Of a DNA stretch of 19,134 nucleotides, positions 7,925-15,912 are shown one piece after another. The notes beneath the pieces were generated by a model, which saw nothing but the letters and a program-made list of their open reading frames with translations, did no database searches and was not told where the DNA came from. The position numbers were made by a program, and so were the translations under genes. Position 1 is the first letter of the stretch, and the number at the start of each line of letters is the position of its first letter. The DNA is from Bacilli bacterium (lineage in GTDB: Bacteria; Bacillota_I; Bacilli_A; RF39; UBA660): positions 1 to 19,134 of the forward strand of contig CAAHEL010000099.1 of NCBI GenBank assembly GCA_900772445.1. Direction: 5' to 3'.

Positions 7925-8647
7925 ATCTTTATTCTTACATAAACTATATAAAGTAGTAACTTCTTTAAAAGTTAATTTTCTATATTCTCCAACTTTTACT
8001 TTATCTAAAGTTAGGAAAGCATATTTTTCTCTTCTTAGTTTAATTACTTCATAACCTAGGACTTCAAACATTTTCCTTACTTGATGATTTCTACCTTCGT
8101 GGATAGTTATTTCAACAATGCTTTTGTTATTTTTTTTATCAACGCTTTTTAATTTAACTCTTGATTTTCCAGTCTTTCTTCCATCAATTATAACACCATT
8201 TCTTAATTTCTTTATATCAAGACCAGTTACTATACCATTAACTTTAGCAATATATACCTTATCAATATTTGATGAAGGGTGCATAAGTTTATTAGCAAGT
8301 TCACCATCGTTAGTAAGAAGAATTATACCAGTTGTGTCATAATCAAGTCTTCCAATTGGGTATATTCTAGTGTCTGTATTAATTAAATCTACTACAGTTT
8401 TTCTACCTTTATCATCAGAAGATGCACTAATTACTTCTCTGGGTTTATTAAGTAAATAATATTCATAATTTTTATTATTATCTAGGATATTACCTTCTAC
8501 TTCGATAGTATCTCCTTTTTTTACTTGACTACCTAAAACATTAACTATGTTGCCATTAACTTTTACTTTATTATTAACAATTAATTCTTCAGCGTGTCTT
8601 CTAGAACAATAACCTAAATTTGCTATAACTTTTTGTAATCTTTCCAT
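7922..8647 (-). CDS. rluB: Ribosomal large subunit pseudouridine synthase, RluB/RsuA type
   Basis: A 241-residue enzyme that isomerises uridine to pseudouridine in rRNA; in characterised relatives RluB modifies position 2605 of 23S rRNA. An S4 RNA-binding domain (about residues 1-58, MERLQKVIANLGYCSRRHAEELI) precedes the catalytic domain. The active-site motif GRLDYDTTGIILLTNDG contains the catalytic Asp (about residue 102), and HEGRNHQVRKM is the conserved late motif. Length and architecture fit RluB; RsuA and RluF share them, so the exact target base is inferred. A GAGGG ribosome site precedes ATG 8647. It is bracketed by its own promoter and terminator, so it is a single-gene unit. Confidence 0.92.
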   Translation of the reverse strand: MERLQKVIANLGYCSRRHAEELIVNNKVKVNGNIVNVLGSQVKKGDTIEVEGNILDNNKNYEYYLLNKPREVISASSDDKGRKTVVDLINTDTRIYPIGRLDYDTTGIILLTNDGELANKLMHPSSNIDKVYIAKVNGIVTGLDIKKLRNGVIIDGRKTGKSRVKLKSVDKKNNKSIVEITIHEGRNHQVRKMFEVLGYEVIKLRREKYAFLTLDKVKVGEYRKLTFKEVTTLYSLCKNKD

Positions 8648-8675
8648 CTAATTTCCCTCACTTCATAATGACATT

Positions 8676-8704
8676 ATTATATAACAAATTTAATATTTTT
8701 ACAA
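8676..8704 (-). promoter_or_regulatory. rluB promoter overlapping the upstream stop codon
   Basis: TTGTAA (8704-8699), a 17-base spacer, and TATAAT (8681-8676). The last three bases of the -35 are the TAA stop of the FAD/Rieske gene. Confidence 0.75.
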
Positions 8705-10159
8705 GTCGTCTACACTAATATCATATACTGAAGGGCCAAAAATACATTTTCCATCGATTGAGAATCTAGAACCGTGACAAGGACAGTCCCAAGTTTTATC
8801 AATATTATTAAAAATTAGATTACATTTTAGATGGGGGCAAAGGTTTTTAACGATATGGTATTTTCCTTTTTTGTCAGTATATATTCCGTATTTAATTCCA
8901 TCTTTAGTAATAATTTTAACACTATCATTATAGAATGAATAGTTATTTTTAACTTTAGATAAAACATAATTACTAATATTACTAAAATTATAAATAACTA
9001 AATTACTATAATTTTTTATGTTAATACTGCGATTTAATCTAAATAAGTCTATATATTTATTATCATTACCTAAAACGATATCAGATAAGATTTTTCCTGC
9101 GATGGTTCCATTAGTCATCCCCCATTTATTATAACCTGTACCAATAAGTAAGTTACTATTATTAATTCTACCTATTAAGGGAAGGTTATCAATAGTCATT
9201 ATATCTTGGTTTTTAAAATAATATTTTATGTCATCATTAAAGTATTTTTTATATTTATTTATTTGATTTTTATAATTAACTTCTTCGTTAATATTATTTT
9301 TAATATCTCTTGATCCATATATTAAATAGTTTTTATTATTGTTAGAGTAATATCTAATTGAATTAACTGGTTTTAAATTAGATATTGCTTGGAATTTTTT
9401 ATCTTTAAGGGTATTTCCACAGATAATATAAGATTTAGAGACTTTACTTTTTAGGGGTAAAAACATTGGATTAACAAAAAAGGGATATTGGGTACAGATA
9501 ATTATATACTTTGCTTTTATTTTATTATTTATGGTATTAGCAATATAATAGTTATCTTCTTTAGATATATTAATTATTCTGGTATTTTCATAGATTTTTT
9601 TATTGCTATTTAAGATTATTTTTTTTAATGAATATAAGTATTTTAAGGGATGAAAGACATAACCATCATTTACTTTAATGGAATATACTGTAGGAAATTT
9701 AATGGGTATTTTGTTACTAGATTTATATTTAATACCAAGTTCCCCGTACATTAATTCTTCTTTTTTAAAATTACTTACTTTATTAACATCATCAGTAAAT
9801 ATATAAGAATGAGTTGGTTCTAGATTACATAAGATATTATTCTTATTAACTATATCTTTGACTATATTAATTGCTTCTTTTTGACTATCTAGATATAGTT
9901 TGGCAATGTTTTCGTTCATATTTTTATAAATTAAATCTTGCATATAAGTTAGTTTTCCTGTAGTAAAACAACTTGCTCCACTTCCAATATGGTCTTTTTC
10001 TACTAAAGATACATTTAGATTACTATCTTTTAAGAAATACATTGTTGTAAGACCTGTTATACCTCCTCCAATTATTAAGACATCGACATTTATATCTTTA
10101 TCTAAACTATCGGTATAATTTTTACGCATATATAATTGCCATAAACTTTTGTTTTCCAT
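8699..10159 (-). CDS. FAD-dependent oxidoreductase with C-terminal Rieske [2Fe-2S] domain
   Basis: A 486-residue fusion, numbered from the chosen start. The N-terminal dinucleotide-binding motif VDVLIIGGGITG (about 25-36) marks a DAO-type FAD fold running to about residue 370, including a typical late FAD contact near LLIGTGYNKWGMT. The C-terminus holds a Rieske centre with ligands C441, H443, C459 and H462 (C-P-H, 15 residues, C-P-C-H). The same architecture is known in Bacillus YhfW; the substrate is unknown. The frame extends to ATG 10198, but that codon lies in a terminator hairpin and has no ribosome site. ATG 10159 follows GGTG, is in phase and gives the family's usual N-terminus. No clear promoter is seen, so it may depend on readthrough from the surface operon. 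Confidence 0.88.
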   Translation of the reverse strand: MENKSLWQLYMRKNYTDSLDKDINVDVLIIGGGITGLTTMYFLKDSNLNVSLVEKDHIGSGASCFTTGKLTYMQDLIYKNMNENIAKLYLDSQKEAINIVKDIVNKNNILCNLEPTHSYIFTDDVNKVSNFKKEELMYGELGIKYKSSNKIPIKFPTVYSIKVNDGYVFHPLKYLYSLKKIILNSNKKIYENTRIINISKEDNYYIANTINNKIKAKYIIICTQYPFFVNPMFLPLKSKVSKSYIICGNTLKDKKFQAISNLKPVNSIRYYSNNNKNYLIYGSRDIKNNINEEVNYKNQINKYKKYFNDDIKYYFKNQDIMTIDNLPLIGRINNSNLLIGTGYNKWGMTNGTIAGKILSDIVLGNDNKYIDLFRLNRSINIKNYSNLVIYNFSNISNYVLSKVKNNYSFYNDSVKIITKDGIKYGIYTDKKGKYHIVKNLCPHLKCNLIFNNIDKTWDCPCHGSRFSIDGKCIFGPSVYDISVDDL

Positions 10160-10184
10160 ATTTTCACCATTATTATTATTACCG

Positions 10185-10218
10185 AAAAAAAAGAACATAT
10201 AATTTTTTATTGTTCTTT
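10185..10218 (-). terminator. Terminator after the cohesin-like gene
   Basis: An 8-bp stem (10218-10211 with 10197-10190) is followed by a U-run on the minus strand. The stop codon of the upstream gene (10209-10207) is in the loop, and the upstream in-frame ATG of the FAD/Rieske gene (10198) is at the stem base. Confidence 0.6.
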
Positions 10219-11814
10219 CATCTTCTTTTTATTATATATTAGTTTGATAAACAAGATAATAATTGTGGTAATTAAGACTCCAATAGAGATTAATTTAATA
10301 TTATTTGATTTAGTATCTTTGATTATGTTTATTTCATATAATCTAGTAATTCCATCTTGGGAAACAACAAATATTTTAATAATGCTATTGTTTTCTAAAT
10401 TATTATTTCCATTAATGGTTACTTTAGATTTGGTGTCTTCGGCAGTGGCAGTAATATTTAATTTTTTTTCGTTTAGGATTTTTAGTTCGTAATTTAAAGT
10501 ATTTTTATTAAATTTAATGTTATAGTTTTCTACTTTTAATTCTTTAAGATAATTATTACTAGATAGGATATTATCTTTATTCTTTTTAATAACAGTAATT
10601 TTATATTCTCTGATACTATTATCTTCGGCTTGTACTTTTATGGTAATGGTATTTTCACCTGTTTTTAATCCTTTATTACCAGAGATAGTTATATTAGATT
10701 TAGAGTCTTCGCTTTCTGCTTCAATATCAATATCATTAACATCATTTTTAATGGTTATTTTATATTCTGTTTGGTCTTTTGAAAAATTTATTTCTCCAAC
10801 ACTTAATTTAATACTAGATAAATAATTGTTATTACTTTTTTCTTCTTTTTTAGCACCTTTTCTATTAACATTAATTGTATAGGTAGTAATTTCTCCATTT
10901 TCTGCTTGAACTTTAATTTCTATTTTATTGTTACCAACGTTTAATTTTTTGTTACCTGGTTCATATCCTGGGATAAATTTAGATTTGCTATCTTTAAGTA
11001 TGCTAGTGATGTTAATGTTATCTACTGAATTATCAACAGAGATATTATAATTAGTAACGTTTTCTTTGAAATTAATATTACTATTACTAACAGTTAATTT
11101 AGATAAGGAACTAACATTACTTCGTTTATCAATTCTAGTTATATTAATTACATAATCATTTCTAATACCTGTTTCACTAGTAACGCTAACAACTAAGTTA
11201 TTAACTCCATAATTTAGATTAATTTTACCAGTATTACCACTGACACTTGAATTTTCATCATCTTTAATTGCGGTAATAATGACTTCGGATAATTCTGTAG
11301 TAATATCATATTTATTTTTATCAGAACTAAATCCAAAATCTATTCCACTTACTGATAAATTAGATAAGGTATTAATACTAGATTTAACTCTAATTATACT
11401 ACTGATATCATTAACTAATATATCGTTATATAAGACATCACTAACACTAAAATTAACAATTGATAATTTATACTTATCATTAGATTTAGCATCACTTGGA
11501 ATAGTAACACTAATGCTTCCTATAATGCCATTAATATTAACACCATTGACATTACCAATTGAAAAACCATCACTGGAATTAATAAGTACCATTGTAAAGT
11601 CACTACTAGGATTAAAACCATTAAATAATAGTCCATTAAATTCATATTTAGCACTTATACCATTAATCATATTTTCTGATGATATGCCTGTTAAATTACA
11701 GGTAACTTTTTCTGAAGGACTAGCACTACTAGGACAATTCAAATTAACATTTAAACTAGCATTAACCCTAATTGGAACAAATAATAGTAATAACAATAAA
11801 TACTTAAACTTCAT
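10207..11814 (-). CDS. Membrane-anchored surface protein: cohesin-like domain plus four cadherin-like domains
   Basis: A 535-residue exported protein. The signal peptide is about residues 1-19 (MKFK, leucine run, NAS). Residues 21-145 resemble a cohesin fold: an opening strand, PSEKVTCNL like the cohesin P-G-D-x-V-x-V element, a G-I-S-A-K-Y-E strand, then G-S-I-S-V-T-I and Y-K-L-S-I-V-N-F-S-V-S-D near the end. Four repeats of cadherin-like beta-sandwich type follow (about 148-227, 236-318, 330-411, 420-499), each with L-x-x-L-x-V/S, a Y-x-I/L strand and a closing I/Y-x-I-x-I/V strand. One membrane span (about 507-527) and a basic tail anchor it. Its ATG overlaps the stop of the dockerin gene by one base (TAATG), with GGAGGA upstream. 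The cadherin-like assignment is firm; the cohesin call rests on pattern and on the dockerin next door. Confidence 0.85.
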   Translation of the reverse strand: MKFKYLLLLLLFVPIRVNASLNVNLNCPSSASPSEKVTCNLTGISSENMINGISAKYEFNGLLFNGFNPSSDFTMVLINSSDGFSIGNVNGVNINGIIGSISVTIPSDAKSNDKYKLSIVNFSVSDVLYNDILVNDISSIIRVKSSINTLSNLSVSGIDFGFSSDKNKYDITTELSEVIITAIKDDENSSVSGNTGKINLNYGVNNLVVSVTSETGIRNDYVINITRIDKRSNVSSLSKLTVSNSNINFKENVTNYNISVDNSVDNINITSILKDSKSKFIPGYEPGNKKLNVGNNKIEIKVQAENGEITTYTINVNRKGAKKEEKSNNNYLSSIKLSVGEINFSKDQTEYKITIKNDVNDIDIEAESEDSKSNITISGNKGLKTGENTITIKVQAEDNSIREYKITVIKKNKDNILSSNNYLKELKVENYNIKFNKNTLNYELKILNEKKLNITATAEDTKSKVTINGNNNLENNSIIKIFVVSQDGITRLYEINIIKDTKSNNIKLISIGVLITTIIILFIKLIYNKKKMKEQ

Positions 11815-13364
11815 TATAATATTCCTCCTTTTAAAACGTAATTTGCTAGTTTCATAACATCATTCATTTTTATTGTGCCATCTAATGTTACATCTCCTGC
11901 TTCTAGGAAATAATCTTCATTTATTGTATTATTATTAAATAATTGATTAACACATTTCATAACATCTGCCATTGTAACATCTCCATCTCCAGTAACATCA
12001 CCTTTGACTACAAATGTATATTTATTATTATCAATTATTAGTTTATAACCACTACCTATTTTATTATTACTAGTTATAACTTCATCGTTTGCGTTAACTA
12101 CTTTAATATCAGTACCGGTAGTTATTTTTGAAATAATATTATCTACTATAGTTCCTGGGTCGAGATATATATAATTATCTTTTATATCTAAACCAATATC
12201 GATATAATTAATGTAATATTTATAAATAACTTCATTACTATATAATACTTCTAAATAATTACCATTAACTCTAGCACTACCATTTAAGATACTAATATTA
12301 TCTAAATTAATACTTCCTATGACATTAATATTATCATTAACAATATCATAACTAGTTTTTATATTAACTAACATAAATTCTTTGACAATATTATCATTAT
12401 ATTTAATAATTAGTTTGTTATCTGAAATTGTCATATCACCATAATTAATATTAATGTTATCAAGTATGTTATCGTTATTATCTAATCCAGTATAAATATA
12501 TCCTTTACTTCCATTAATTATATATTTATCTGATGTAGCATCAATAACATAAACAAAATAATTGATATCAAAGTTATTTTTTCCTCCGATATTATGATGA
12601 TAACTACCTGTAACGTTATATATTCCTGTGGTATCAAAAGAAAATTTATTATCAATAATATTAATTAAAGAACTATCACTAGATATGCTATCTAAACTAA
12701 CATTAACGTTACTTTTAAATTTAACAGTATCAGTAAAGTTGTTATCTAGGTTATACATTTCACTTTTATAAATACCAAGATGTTTACTAAAGGAATTATT
12801 TTCGATAGATAGTATTGCTAGGGAATTGTTAGATATATCAATATTAGATAATTTATTACCATCAATTGCTAAAATAAATACTTTACTATTTTTAGTTAAA
12901 TCTATTTTAGATAGATTATTGTTTTGTAAGTAAATATACTCTAATTGGGTATTTTTACTAATATCTATTTCATTAAGGTTGTTATTACCAAGTGCTAATG
13001 TTGTTAATAATGTATTATTACTTAAATCAATACTACTTATTTTATTATTATTAAGATATAAGATTTGTAAATTAGTTAATTTAGAAAGACCACTTACATC
13101 ACTAATATCTTTGTTTTGGCAATTAAGAAGTCCAATACTACTTAGTTGTGTATCTTTAAGTTCTGTTTCATAGGAAATGTTACTAGAGGTATTGTTATTA
13201 TAGGTATCTACTATGCATTTATAAAAGTTATCATCAACGAAATTATTACTTAAAGAATCACTGTATTTATTACTGATAACTAAATAATTATTTTCTTTAT
13301 ATGAAGAATAAATAATTAAAACAAATATAAATATTAAAAATAATACTTTTTTATTACTATTCAT
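11814..13364 (-). CDS. Secreted leucine-rich repeat protein with C-terminal dockerin
   Basis: A 516-residue exported protein with an N-terminal hydrophobic segment (about residues 6-21). Residues about 88-200 are leucine-rich repeats of the short LxxLxLxxNxLxxIDLSxN kind with a period near 21. Residues about 215-275 form a beta-rich region. Residues about 303-400 look like two diverged copies of a 50-residue module. The C-terminus (about 454-514) is a type I dockerin-like pair: GDVTGDGDVTMADVMK and GDVTLDGTIKMNDVMK, each keeping Asp at calcium positions 1, 5 and 12 but with Thr instead of Asn at position 3. Dockerins bind cohesins, and the overlapping downstream gene encodes a cohesin-like domain. 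LRRs suggest binding of a protein or glycan; there is no catalytic domain. Confidence 0.88.
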   Translation of the reverse strand: MNSNKKVLFLIFIFVLIIYSSYKENNYLVISNKYSDSLSNNFVDDNFYKCIVDTYNNNTSSNISYETELKDTQLSSIGLLNCQNKDISDVSGLSKLTNLQILYLNNNKISSIDLSNNTLLTTLALGNNNLNEIDISKNTQLEYIYLQNNNLSKIDLTKNSKVFILAIDGNKLSNIDISNNSLAILSIENNSFSKHLGIYKSEMYNLDNNFTDTVKFKSNVNVSLDSISSDSSLINIIDNKFSFDTTGIYNVTGSYHHNIGGKNNFDINYFVYVIDATSDKYIINGSKGYIYTGLDNNDNILDNININYGDMTISDNKLIIKYNDNIVKEFMLVNIKTSYDIVNDNINVIGSINLDNISILNGSARVNGNYLEVLYSNEVIYKYYINYIDIGLDIKDNYIYLDPGTIVDNIISKITTGTDIKVVNANDEVITSNNKIGSGYKLIIDNNKYTFVVKGDVTGDGDVTMADVMKCVNQLFNNNTINEDYFLEAGDVTLDGTIKMNDVMKLANYVLKGGIL

Positions 13365-13383
13365 ATAATCATCCTATTCAATA

Positions 13384-13400
13384 ATATGATACCATAAAAT
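13384..13400 (-). promoter_or_regulatory. Promoter-like element of the surface operon
   Basis: ATTTTATGGTATCATAT on the minus strand contains an extended -10-like TGGTATCAT and ends about 20 bases before the dockerin gene ATG. The same 17 bases occur upstream of the U32 gene (15873-15889). No good -35 is visible. Confidence 0.5.
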
Positions 13401-13474
13401 GAGATAAAATACTAGAACAACAATAAAAAAAATTTAATTAATTAGAGTGCTAGAATGAATATTTATATTTATAT

Positions 13475-13509
13475 AAAAACAAACACCATATCTGTTTGAT
13501 ATGGTGTTT
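13475..13509 (-). terminator. Strong terminator after the U32 gene or intergenic RNA
   Basis: A perfect 12-bp stem (13509-13498 with 13492-13481) and 5-base loop are followed by G and five U (13480-13475) on the minus strand. It lies 109 bases beyond the U32 stop, which leaves room for a long 3' UTR or a separate RNA. Confidence 0.85.
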
Positions 13510-13580
13510 ACAAAAAACATACAGAGTAAACACTTAACTCTAACTAAGTGCATCTCTTTTTTTATTATATGCAAGTTCTC
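13475..13580 (-). ncRNA. Candidate small RNA or structured 3' UTR
   Basis: After the U32 stop, TTGACA (13613-13608) is followed 16 bases later by a poor -10 (TATGTA). The region then holds a small hairpin CACTTA/TAAGTG (13550-13545 with 13536-13531), which can be enclosed by AGAG/CTCT (13557-13554 with 13526-13523), and the strong terminator. A further hairpin GCAAG/CTTGC (13584-13571) lies at its 5' side. No convincing open frame is present. It could be a ~100-nt RNA or simply the U32 trailer. I recognise no known RNA family. Confidence 0.3.
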
Positions 13581-13617
13581 TTGCTTACATACTAATTTTT
13601 TTATTTATGTCAAAATT

Positions 13618-15852
13618 TTAATTTGAATAATAATTATCTTTAATTTTCTTAATTAGATTATCTATTTCTTTATCGTTTTCATCAAGTAAGTCAATTCTAT
13701 AAGTATGTATTCCTAGTTCTTTGTATTTTTTTATATTGTTAATTAAGTCAGTATTCTTATAATGCATAATACTAGTTATACAATTATTATGAAGTATTCT
13801 AAATTTATTATTAGATTTATCACATAAATAATACTTATTGTTATCGTTTTTACATCTAGAACAATTATTTATATTTAGTTTTAAAGGGCAATATTTCATT
13901 ACCATTAGTTCTGCTTTACCATAAACGAATAAGGAAACGTTATAATCATTTTTCATTAATAATCTAATTTTATCATAATCTAATTCTAAAGATAGACAGA
14001 TATTATTGACTTTAAATTTATTTAAGAATTCAATACTTTTGCTATTAACAACATTCAAAGTATAATTAACGTCTACTATATTGTCTTTGGAATACTTTTC
14101 TATGCCACCAAGTTCATTAACTAAAACGCTACCATTTTTTATATCTAAATATTTATTTATTACTCTAGGTATAACATAAGATATATTGGCTTCTTCCCTG
14201 TATTTGTTATATAAATTTTTATCTAAAGTATAGATGGTATCTACATTATTTTTTATTGCTGATTTTAATTGTTCTTCGTTTCTAACTAAAATGTTAATAT
14301 GAAGGTTTTTATCAGATTTAATAATGTTAACTTTATCTTTAACAGGGTTAAGCATTATTTTTCTAGTGTTTTTATTAATTCTTTTTTCATTTAGTTCATT
14401 TAGTAAGTATCTTCTTATTTCATTTAATTTACTAATTGGTATAAATATGTCTTGGTTATAACTGATATTAAAATTATTTAATTTATAAATGGTATCTCCA
14501 AGTTTTGATAGACTTTTTTTTATATCTTCACTGCTTGTTGGGGCATTTTTGGCATCATTAACATATGCAAGTGACTCAACCATATTTCCATCTTCATCAG
14601 TAATGGTTACAACTAAATTATTATCACTTACTAATACGTTTATATCAATGTCTATTTTTCTTTCTTGATAATTATTTAGACTATCCATTAATTTTTTGGA
14701 AATGGTTTTATTTACAATATCGCAAAAAGAAAGACCAATTTTATTATCAACAACCGCTATATTCCCAGCAGGAATGCTATTAACAAGTAATCCTTTTTCG
14801 TTATATAACATATTAACTATCATACCGGTATTACTATTCATAAATCTAATGCCATCTTCTTGATTTAATTCTCTATCAAGTTTTATATATATTTTATTAT
14901 TAGAAATATTTATAACTTTACCGATAGGAAGTCCTAAATGGTTTGAGGTTTTAATATTCATTATACTATCAGAATTAAATAAATACCCTTTAGTAAATTC
15001 TCTATTAAATAATAATTTTAAATTATCTTCTTCTTCCCTAGTTATTATCATTTTTTTATGATTATAATAATTATCAATAAGATTTCTATATAATTTAGTG
15101 ACATATCCAACATACTCTGGACTTTTCATTCTACCTTCGATTTTTAAACTAACTATATCGGTATCTAATATGTCTTTTAAATTATTTAAGGTATTTAAGT
15201 CTTTGGTACTAAGTAAGTAATTACCTTGGGTGTCTATTTTTTTATCATTTTCATATAAATCATATTGCATTCGACAACTTTGAACGCATTCACCACGATT
15301 ACCACTTCTTCCACCATTTAAACTACTGAATAAGCAACAACCAGAATAACTAACACATAAAGCACCATAAACAAAGACTTCTTTTTCAAGAGGTGTTTTT
15401 AGTTGTTTTATTTCTTCTAGTGGCATTTCTCTATCAAGGACAATTCTTGTTACTCCAAGAGACTCTAATAATTTTATTCCTTCATCATTTTGATTATGGC
15501 ATTGTGTTGAAGCGTGAACTTCTAAATTAGGGAATTTATCTCTAACTATTTTTATCATTCCGATATCTTGCATTATAACTGCATCAACGTTAATTTTGTG
15601 TAAAAAAAAGATATATTCTAAAAAATCATTTATTTCATCTTCATATATAATTGTATTTGCGGTAACATAAACTTTGACATTAAATAAATGTGCGTATCTT
15701 ACTGCTTCTTTTAATTCATCTTCATTAAAATTATCTGAATATTTTCTTGCTCCAAACCTTTTACCGCCCAAATATACTGCATCTGCTCCATTATGAATTG
15801 CTTGATACAAAGTCTTCATACTACCAACAGGACTTAACAATTCTACTTTCAT
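13618..15852 (-). CDS. U32 family protein, long form (RlhA-like)
   Basis: A 744-residue protein annotated in the family as peptidase U32, although characterised members (RlhA, TrhP/YegQ) hydroxylate 23S rRNA or tRNA. It begins with the characteristic ELLSPVG...A-HNGADAVYLGG (about 4-30). The signature EVFVYGALCVSYSGCCLFSS (about 158-177) and nearby C189 and C193 (GECVQSCR) give the conserved cysteine set that probably binds an Fe-S cluster. Residues about 395-490 match the DUF3656 region found in RlhA, ending in PISKLNEIRRYLLNELNEKR. A C-terminal Cys-rich patch (about 650-685, CP...C..C...C) also fits the long form. RNA modification is therefore more likely than proteolysis, but the exact target is inferred. 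It follows murE by 60 bases with a promoter-like element between. Confidence 0.88.
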   Translation of the reverse strand: MKVELLSPVGSMKTLYQAIHNGADAVYLGGKRFGARKYSDNFNEDELKEAVRYAHLFNVKVYVTANTIIYEDEINDFLEYIFFLHKINVDAVIMQDIGMIKIVRDKFPNLEVHASTQCHNQNDEGIKLLESLGVTRIVLDREMPLEEIKQLKTPLEKEVFVYGALCVSYSGCCLFSSLNGGRSGNRGECVQSCRMQYDLYENDKKIDTQGNYLLSTKDLNTLNNLKDILDTDIVSLKIEGRMKSPEYVGYVTKLYRNLIDNYYNHKKMIITREEEDNLKLLFNREFTKGYLFNSDSIMNIKTSNHLGLPIGKVINISNNKIYIKLDRELNQEDGIRFMNSNTGMIVNMLYNEKGLLVNSIPAGNIAVVDNKIGLSFCDIVNKTISKKLMDSLNNYQERKIDIDINVLVSDNNLVVTITDEDGNMVESLAYVNDAKNAPTSSEDIKKSLSKLGDTIYKLNNFNISYNQDIFIPISKLNEIRRYLLNELNEKRINKNTRKIMLNPVKDKVNIIKSDKNLHINILVRNEEQLKSAIKNNVDTIYTLDKNLYNKYREEANISYVIPRVINKYLDIKNGSVLVNELGGIEKYSKDNIVDVNYTLNVVNSKSIEFLNKFKVNNICLSLELDYDKIRLLMKNDYNVSLFVYGKAELMVMKYCPLKLNINNCSRCKNDNNKYYLCDKSNNKFRILHNNCITSIMHYKNTDLINNIKKYKELGIHTYRIDLLDENDKEIDNLIKKIKDNYYSN

Positions 15853-15872
15853 ATCACACTTCCCTTGTAAAT

Positions 15873-15889
15873 ATATGATACCATAAAAT
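15873..15889 (-). promoter_or_regulatory. Promoter-like element upstream of the U32 gene
   Basis: ATTTTATGGTATCATAT, identical over 17 bases to the element ahead of the dockerin gene. TGGTATCAT reads as an extended -10; a weak TTTAAT lies 17 bases upstream of TATCAT. No terminator separates it from murE, so readthrough from murE is also possible. Confidence 0.5.
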
Positions 15890-15912
15890 TAATATAAATT
15901 AAAGATATAATT

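Noticed and set aside
11279..11857. Plus-strand 192-residue open frame
   Set aside because: It lies antisense within the cohesin-like gene, which has a signal peptide, recognisable domains and coupling to its neighbour. The plus frame has unnatural Leu/Ile/Ser/Thr-rich composition and no ribosome site.
13436..13555. Small minus-strand frame (about 39 codons) in the intergenic region
   Set aside because: Its ATG has no properly spaced ribosome site and the frame runs through the perfect terminator hairpin.
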